A stretch of DNA of 64,000 bases from Selaginella moellendorffii (taxonomy: Eukaryota; Streptophyta; Lycopodiopsida; Selaginellales; Selaginellaceae). The DNA lies in assembly GCF_000143415.4 (NCBI RefSeq), contig NW_003314268.1:1873243-1937242 (forward strand). Reading direction: 5' to 3'. Under the pieces are notes generated by a model. That model searched no databases and had not been told where the DNA came from. It saw only the letters and a list, made by a program, of their open reading frames with translations. The translations under genes and the position numbers were made by a program. Positions 57,443-64,000 of this stretch are shown here, one piece after another. How positions within the stretch are numbered: the first letter of the stretch is position 1; each line of letters starts with the position of its first letter.

Positions 57443-58291
57443 CTTGGACCTCACATAGTCATTATTCAGTCATAAAAAATTTAAATTTATTTCATCATGT
57501 ATTGCTGCAAAATAAATGTGATAGATCCGGAGCTCAGAAAAAAAGGAGCCTTAAAACTCTTTATTTGTTACCTCCTTGTTTTTCTGTCTTCCAAAGGTTA
57601 TTTCTAATCATGATCCAGATTTCCTAGGGAGTGCTGGATATGTGTTTACAGATCTACAAAGCTTTATGAGAGTCGAACTCTATATGTGAAACTAATTTCT
57701 TTGAATACTTATTTCTATGTGTTCCAGTGGAGCTGGATTCCTTGTTAAAAGAAAATAGAACTAGCATTGCAAAATTTTGGAAAGCCAAATTCATGTAGAA
57801 TTTTCAAAAACATAAAACAGACATTGATAGGTGGGGGCAGCCGTGTGGCCATCTGCTAACGACATGATTGAGGCCACATAGGATGGGAAACCTGCTTTTG
57901 ATAGGGAGCTGCGGCCTCAGCATAGGCCAACCTTTCACCTTCTATGAGGAGAAATTTTGGCATGCACACGAAGATTCATGCAGCAACGTCCAGCATATGT
58001 CTATGGTCTTTCGCTGTTAGCTCTCCCATCTAGAACTCACACGCAGTTACTACAGGGCCAGCGAGGAGCTGTAAGGGAAACATTTCCAAAGTTAAACACC
58101 ATAGAAATAAAATGCTCAGATAATGAATTTTGCGGGATGGAAGCTGGCATCCGGAAGAAACTTGCTGAGTGCTCCCCAAAGGACCATCTAGTCCAGTGAA
58201 ACGAGAGAGAGAGAGAGAGAGAGCCTTCACTCCCGCAGTTCACCTGTGGGGATTTTTCCAGAATTAGCTCCAGTCATTCTCAGCAAGGCAA
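57443..58291. other. Non-coding spacer with GA microsatellite
   Basis: No gene seen. A (GA)n run lies at about 58202-58222, just downstream of the coiled-coil gene's stop and probably in or near its 3' UTR. Confidence 0.5.
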
Positions 58292-61200
58292 TTACACTCG
58301 CCTGACGTTCAGGTGTATCCTCCCGGACTCAAGCCGGAAGTTAGCCTGCTCGCCTTCCACGCCGATCTCCTCCATGTCACCGTCCTGACAGCCATCTCCT
58401 GCCACCCGTGCCACTTCCGACTCGATCATCTCCAGGAGGCCGACTTTGTTTGGTTGTTTTGTCGCTGAGTCCGTGCGAATGCTGTAGTGGAGTGGAGAGT
58501 CGCTCCTCAATTGCTTCGTGGGAGAGGTGTGGATTGTACAGTGGATGGGAGACTCACTTCTCACGGCACAAGATTCCGGGCCAAGTCGGACGTTGATCTT
58601 TCGAACTTCCCTACCGCTGTCACCTCTGTTGTTTGGATGCTGCGGGCATTTTGGATTCTCCGCTGCTGGCGTAGTCCACCTGTTTCCCTTGTTGCAGCAA
58701 ATACATCTGCTTTGTGTTCCGGGCCCTGACGTATCCCACCTCTGGGACCGTTTTCTTCCCTGCATTGTCCCAATAAGCTTCTTCTCCGGCTCCTTTGGCT
58801 TCCGTGCCGTGATAAACATTCGGAAGACTCTCACCACTTCCTCGCCCAGAGCACTGCACTTGTTGTCCGTTGCTGTCGTGCCGTCCAAAGCGGACTGCAC
58901 ACCGGTGCTCAGCTTTTCTACTTTAGTGTCAAGAATCCTGCGTTGATCAATCAGTGAGATCTGGGATCAAGACGCTCTTGAAATGCGTACCTTAAGTTGG
59001 TGTAAGTAGCGGAAGCTACGTGATCAATTCGGTTCTCAAGTAGTATCAATCTCGCATCAAGTGAAATGGCAGCTCCTGCCTTGAGTCGTCTCTTCCGTCT
59101 TACATTTCCCGGGTTCTCCAACAAATCCACCCTTTTTTCCACTTCTTTAAGCACAGTCGCCGCAGTCTCAAACTTGGGAACCAGTAAGGCCGCAGACTTC
59201 TCTATCCCCCGCAGTTCATCAACTGAAAGTATCACGCTGGCTTGAGTATTCTCCAGCTTTCGAACTTTCTTGCCAGTGTCTCTGATCCTCGTTTCCAGGA
59301 TCATCAAGTTCCTTATCAGTGTGTCGTCCTTTCCTTTCAGTTCCAGCTCCGTCTCATAAGACTCATCTTTAGAGTCAATCACACCACCATTCCGTTTAGT
59401 CTTTGTGAACTTCGATAGCAACCCTTCGGCCTTCTCTGCAAGTGCCGTGATCTCAGAAGCGGCCGAGCTTGCAGCATCCCGCTCCTTTTCTAGAGCAGAA
59501 AACGCATCCTTGAGACTCCGCTGAAATTCGCGAACTTCTGTAGTAGCATATTCTTTTTCCTGGTTTAAATCCATACTCATCCTCCGAACTTCTGTAGCGA
59601 ACGCGTCCTTTACTTTGCATATATCTTGTTCTAAACTCTCCTGAAGGTCTAGCGACTTTCTCCTTACCTCGGAAAGAACAGCCCCAGCCGATTCGGCAAC
59701 CATATCCTTCTCCAGAGCCAGCGATTCTTGGAATTCACAGCTCTTTCTGCGGGCATTGAGCTTCTCGGAGCTCACACTTCCAATCACATCCTCGACCATT
59801 TGACCAGCCTTTGAAGCAGCAGACGCAGCGTCAGATGCTGCAGAGATGGCCAGATTCTTTTCCTTCTCAATAAACGATATTGTTGTATCCATCTTGTTTT
59901 TAGTCTCCTCAATATTGCCAAGTAACTGCGGCAGGCTTTCAAAGTGCATCAACTTGAACTCAAGGTCCCCGACAGATCGCTTCATGGATAGATAGTCTTT
60001 CTTCACGTCTTCCACGTCGATCCTTGCTTGCATTGCTTCCTTCCTCACATAATGGAGCTGCTTCTTTAATTGATCACTGTCTTCCTGAACATCTCCAGGG
60101 TCCTCCTTCAAATTATCTTTTCGTCCTTTCCCAATCGAGTCCACTTGGCTCCAAAGAGTCCGAAGCTCGTCCTTTACTTCACCTATGGACCTTTCCTTCA
60201 AGCCTTGACTGGAGCTCTCCTTCTGAGGGAAGCAACTTTCTATCGCCTGACGTATGTAGCCACGTCTGATGTCATCTGAGTCGATCCCCCTCTTGGTTTC
60301 CTCCTCCCTGCGGAATTCTATTTCCGGTAGCCTTATCTTTGATTTTGAGAGTGCCTCCACTTCCTTCCAAAGGAGGCACAGAGCTTCTTTCATTTCCGTT
60401 ACGGTTCTTTCTTTTCCAACCAGGCTCTCGAGCTTGTGAGGCAGAAACTTCTCGAGCGCTTCTTTTATTAAGCTTTCCACTCGGTGTTTGCCACCCATGC
60501 CGGCTAGTTCCACCTCCGTCAAGAAAGATTCACACTTTGCTGTCATTTCGCGCTTCAGGTCCTCAACGTCTCTAGCAATTCCGAGCTCCAATATTTCAAA
60601 GTCGCTTTTGAGACTCGTCTTGATCCCCCCCATAGAATTCGAGATTTTCTCGTCAACATTTTTTAACAGTACAGCCTTTGTTTCCACGAAGGAGAAGTTC
60701 ATCCTGTCTTTCAAGTCTTCCATCATAGCAGATGACTCGTCCTTGACATGCTGTAGCTTTTCCTTTTTCTGAGCCTCACTCAAGGCCCACAAGTCCTCCG
60801 CTGCAGCCAAGTCATTGCTTAATCCTTCCATAGTTTTCTTAACTTCTTCCTGTATACTCCTTTTTATAGACATGATGTCAACTTCCATGTCATGTCGCAA
60901 ATATTGTAAATCCTTTTCGAGATTTTCCGTTCTCGACCGCCACAGTCTACCTTCCTCATCAAACCGCAGTTTGAAACCATCCAAAGAGCCCTTAAGTTCG
61001 ATGACAAGTGCCTGGAGATTAATAAAGTCGTCTTCTAAAGGTGCCAATGCCCGAGTGATGGGACTCCCAGAAAATTCTCTCTCCCTGTGACGAAAATCTA
61101 ACCAATAGTCTGACCGAAAATCTGCTCGAGAAGCTGCTCGAGAGCCTCGAGAGTCCGATGTTAGCAGTTTCTTAGAAAGGTCCCGAAGCCTATCTGTCCC

Positions 61201-61945
61201 AGACCTGTCTTCCAGACTTCCAAACCTCCAGCGGCCATCTCTGTCACCTTCGTCGTGATGGCCACAGGACGAACAAGCTCTATGGGACTCCTCCCAGAAC
61301 TTCGGAACTGCATGACGAGGTAACGTCAGTGTCAACTCCTTGCTGTACTTGCACTTATAAACCGTTAGTAGAGGTAAAAGAACTTCAGGAAACAAAACCT
61401 GCTGAGCTCTTTCTTGGGCTCCTCAAAGGACTCTTACTCTTCCTGGCCGGCGATTTTCTTGAGACCGGCGACACAGAACGCCTGCTCAATGGAGCCTCAC
61501 TCAGTCTCGTCGACCAATCTTCCCAAGTTTCCCGCTGCTTAATTGTCTTCTTCACACTTTTTCTAGCCTTCTTTGGTGACTTCACTGGCTCAACATGCAG
61601 TCTTGATGTCTTTGGTGCTCTTAACAACGCTCGAGGAGGCTTGAGTTTGGAAGTCGTCCTCCTGCTCCTGTACGGCGAGTTTCTGCCGTGCATATCGGGC
61701 TCAAGTTGTCTGATTCTCTTCTCGACGTCAACTAGGACGATTTGAAGGTCCGCAATCTGGCTTTCCCCTCTGTTCAGATGGTAATTCGGATGGCGCGGGA
61801 TCGTCGACAGCAACAGTGCCTCAAACTTCTTCAGGTGCCCAAGTTCATCTACGTACAGTCCTGCTTTCCGTGAAAAGTTTGCCTTCTTAAGACACAAGCG
61901 CGCACTTCGACAATAATAACTCAATGGCAGGGCTGGCTGGTCCAT
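58292..61945 (-). CDS. Long coiled-coil protein, function unknown
   Basis: Three exons: 61399-61945, 58991-61307 and 58292-58937, which sum to 3,510 bp (1,170 codons). The N-terminus (MDQPALPLSYYCRSARLC) is followed by a helical ARKAGLYVDELGHL-type segment, then a Ser/Arg/Lys-rich disordered part (SPVSRKSPARKSKSPLRSP) and CSSCGHHDEGD. The large central exon is almost entirely coiled coil with repeated SLDLQESLE and SAASDAASAASKAG-type heptads. The C-terminal exon has RCICCNKGNR, a possible CxC..C metal site. No membrane segment or signal peptide. Structural or scaffold role is likely. I do not recognise the family. Confidence 0.75.
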
Positions 61946-62034
61946 TACACCGACATTGCTCTATCCCTGGCAGTATATCAGCACTGAACATAAGACTTTC
62001 GGGCGTTCCTTTTCGTTTCCTTTGAGTTGGTAGA

Positions 62035-62219
62035 ATGGATCAGCTCTGGATAAAGGCTAGTCCAGCTTCCAACGGCCGACAAGAACAAATGCTATGCGCT
62101 TTCTTGCAGCAGTTAGACCTATGTTTTTCATCAGCTGAAATTGCCGGTAAGTTATTCCAGTTGAAAACGGAGCGTAAAGAACGGAATCGAACCGGGTTTT
62201 TCAGGAACAACATCACTCG
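62035..62219 (+). CDS. Possible short gene or first exons, divergent from the coiled-coil gene
   Basis: ATG at 62035 begins MDQLWIKASPASNGRQEQ. A good donor CCG|GTAAGT at 62152 and acceptor TTTTTCAG at 62210 define a 58-bp intron, after which the frame soon stops. The predicted product would be under 50 aa. It may be the start of a longer gene whose remainder I cannot resolve, or noise. Confidence 0.25.
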
Positions 62220-62243
62220 AATTCAGTTGAATGAGGATCGAAC

Positions 62244-62597
62244 CTAAACCTCAATGCTTTTGGTTCGAAACTGATACATGAAAGCATTCGTAGGTACAAA
62301 ATCTGAACTTTGCCAACTACGTTCAGCCGAAATCAATACATTTATCTTACAAGTGAAGCATCTTTTTGCTTGGAACAGATAACGTTTGTTATGAATCAAT
62401 GAAAGTCGATTATCCTTTTCAAACGCTTCGATCAGGCCAACAATGTTTTCTTCACGTTTATGAAGTCCCACTTCGTCGGCTACGATCAACAGAATCCCAA
62501 GCCAACGCCTAAATTCAAGGTAAAAAACCAAGATACATCCTTGCCGTAAAAACTCTTTGGCTGCTGGCTTTTGGAAGCTGTTTTCTTTCCACTGCAA
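62244..62597 (-). other. Open frame of uncertain status
   Basis: 117-codon frame (MQWKENSFQKPAAKE start) with a hydrophobic stretch YLEFRRWLGILLIVAD. No recognisable domain and no supporting context. Confidence 0.2.
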
Positions 62598-62849
62598 AAG
62601 GGAAAATCATGAGCTTATGATTGCTTATGAGACGCTACGTTTGTTGTTCTGCATTCTGGGGATAGCTTTTCAAGTATACGCAGACAAGACATACCGCTGG
62701 TCTTGTAAGGCAGCAGACATACCACTGCATCGAACTAATCCTCTGCGGCCATAATATAGTAGCTAATCAATCATAAGAACAAATTAACAACTATTTTATG
62801 TGATTAATAATTAGTTATGTTTTACTCTACCGCTTTGTCCACTCACCTA

Positions 62850-63540
62850 TCTTTGGTTTTGGCGTTGGGCTTGCGAAGATTCTTCCCAGTAAGTGCTCTT
62901 CTGCTTCCTCCTTTGGCTGGCCATTCCACATGAACTGAGTGACATCGTCCACCTTGGACAGCTTGAGCAAAAGCTTATCATCTACTTCTCCTTCGAATGG
63001 TTTGATCTCGATGCCTGAACCTCTACATTAGCCTCTTCAACTCATGCTTAACCTTTATTCTACGCACGAAACCGGTCCTTGTCCTGATGCAATCCTCAAT
63101 GCCCTGACAACGCAGTAAGCCATTGCCATCTTGCTCAAGAACGCCTCCAGTGCTCATGTTCTTCTTCCATACCAGCGCGTTCAGGTTCAGCGGGTTGCCC
63201 TGTTTTTTCTTTCCCTCTTTCAATTGATGATCATCCCCTGTTGACACCTGCGAGGCTGTTTTCTTGGACAAAATGTATCAAAGAAAGCACAATTTGGTGC
63301 TAGGTACCACTTTCTTGACAAGGCAGACTGCACTTCTGCTTCGGACTCCCTTGGCTGGCCAATCCACAGGAACTGGGTGACATCTTCCACCCTGGACAGT
63401 TTGAGGAACTGTTTCTCAAGCCCCCTATCATCTGTTTCTCCTTTGAATGGCTTGATCTCAATGCCACAAGATGGCGAACATCATCCACCCAAACTAGCCT
63501 CTTCATGTTGCACTTAGCAAGCTTGGACATCCTTGACAAA
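62850..63540 (-). repeat. Duplicated coding-like block
   Basis: Two diverged direct copies of about 150 bp (62850-63010 and 63330-63480). On the minus strand they read GIEIKPFEGE.DD...LKLSKVDDVTQF.W.GQPKE. The spacing is about 480 bp and the protein pattern is preserved, so a tandemly repeated domain or two gene fragments is likely. It may be part of a larger gene that runs beyond the window. Family not recognised. Confidence 0.45.
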
Positions 63541-64000
63541 TCCCTGTCACCACCTGGTGCAATCTTTAATTTACCTCGCTGATCAGATGCGCAAATGCAG
63601 TCACAGAATCATTAACATGATTTGAGTCTGATGTTAGATTATGATTTCGTATACCTGGGCCTCTTGAGTTTTTTCTGCAAATGAATGTGTCATCTAGATC
63701 CAGCACCTGTCCATTCCTTCCCGCAGCCCCCTAATCAGGATTCCTCTTCTTGCATCCACCATCCATGGCACTTACACTTTTTGGTTTGCTTAAAGCCAAA
63801 GCAAAATATGCCTAAATTTTCTAGGATATTCTACCATCTACATTTCAATTAATACTAGCAAGGAATCCAGCTCCGCTGGAATAGATAGAACATCTGTTAT
63901 ATAGGTGACATGAATCCTAAAGAATTAGTTGTTTGTTTTCATCATCCAAGTAGTGATGATGTATATTTATTATTCATATATATATGTATATATATATATA
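63541..64000. other. Non-coding end with TA microsatellite
   Basis: No gene seen. A (TA)n run with a TG interruption closes the window at about 63974-64000. Confidence 0.5.

Overview
The window looks like nuclear DNA of a seedless vascular plant, most probably a Selaginella-type lycophyte. This is inferred from plant-type proteins, introns of about 45-60 bp, intergenic gaps of 70-140 bp, and a large Sfi1-like centrin-binding gene expected in a plant with centriole-bearing sperm. No species can be proven from the sequence alone.

Layout. 1-6183 and 19236-20516 are retrotransposon debris: Ty3/gypsy pol remnants, a MULE zinc-finger remnant, and several copies of a long LTR family (here 'X') carrying a 12-bp minisatellite. 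One X copy (2519-4132) is a complete solo LTR with a perfect 5-bp target duplication. Two large related elements sit in this debris. Element A (6184 to about 19235) carries four gene units: a small acidic protein; a DUF7869-type transposase-like gene; a gene with a possible ParB-like domain; and a long multi-exon gene ending in a plant FCP1-like (DLNG-type) phosphatase domain. Element BC (20517-32843) is a head-to-head composite. Its left half repeats A with internal deletions, and its right half is an inverted partial copy, so both ends carry the same terminus. 32844-35762 holds more X LTR and gypsy integrase. 37061-50590 and 58292-61945 are compact host genes: a short unknown protein, a FAM114-like protein, an LRR protein, a Dpy-30-motif protein, a RING+PHD protein, an Sfi1-like protein and a long coiled-coil protein. 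Between them lies a Ty3/gypsy element (about 52026-57442) with a miniature LTR element (TRIM, 53055-53693) inserted in it.

Main discovery candidate. Elements A and BC are packed with about 48 clear copies of a 22-bp near-perfect palindrome, half-sites ATGGCRTGWGG and CCWCAYGCCAT. It is not seen in the host genes. In the element genes it sits inside tiny introns, just upstream of the 3' splice site, and at gene ends close to stop codons. In the long FCP1-like gene almost every intron is 38-52 bp, phase 1, and carries one copy. This looks like an element-specific punctuation or binding-site system. The element also carries a possible ParB-like domain and a possible methyltransferase-like segment, both weakly supported.

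All element genes are broken in a characteristic way. Every stop codon that differs between copies is explained by a C-to-T (or G-to-A) transition, often CGA to TGA or CAG to TAG, as expected of methylated, silenced plant DNA. Different copies are broken at different places, so the ancestral frames can be recognised by comparison.
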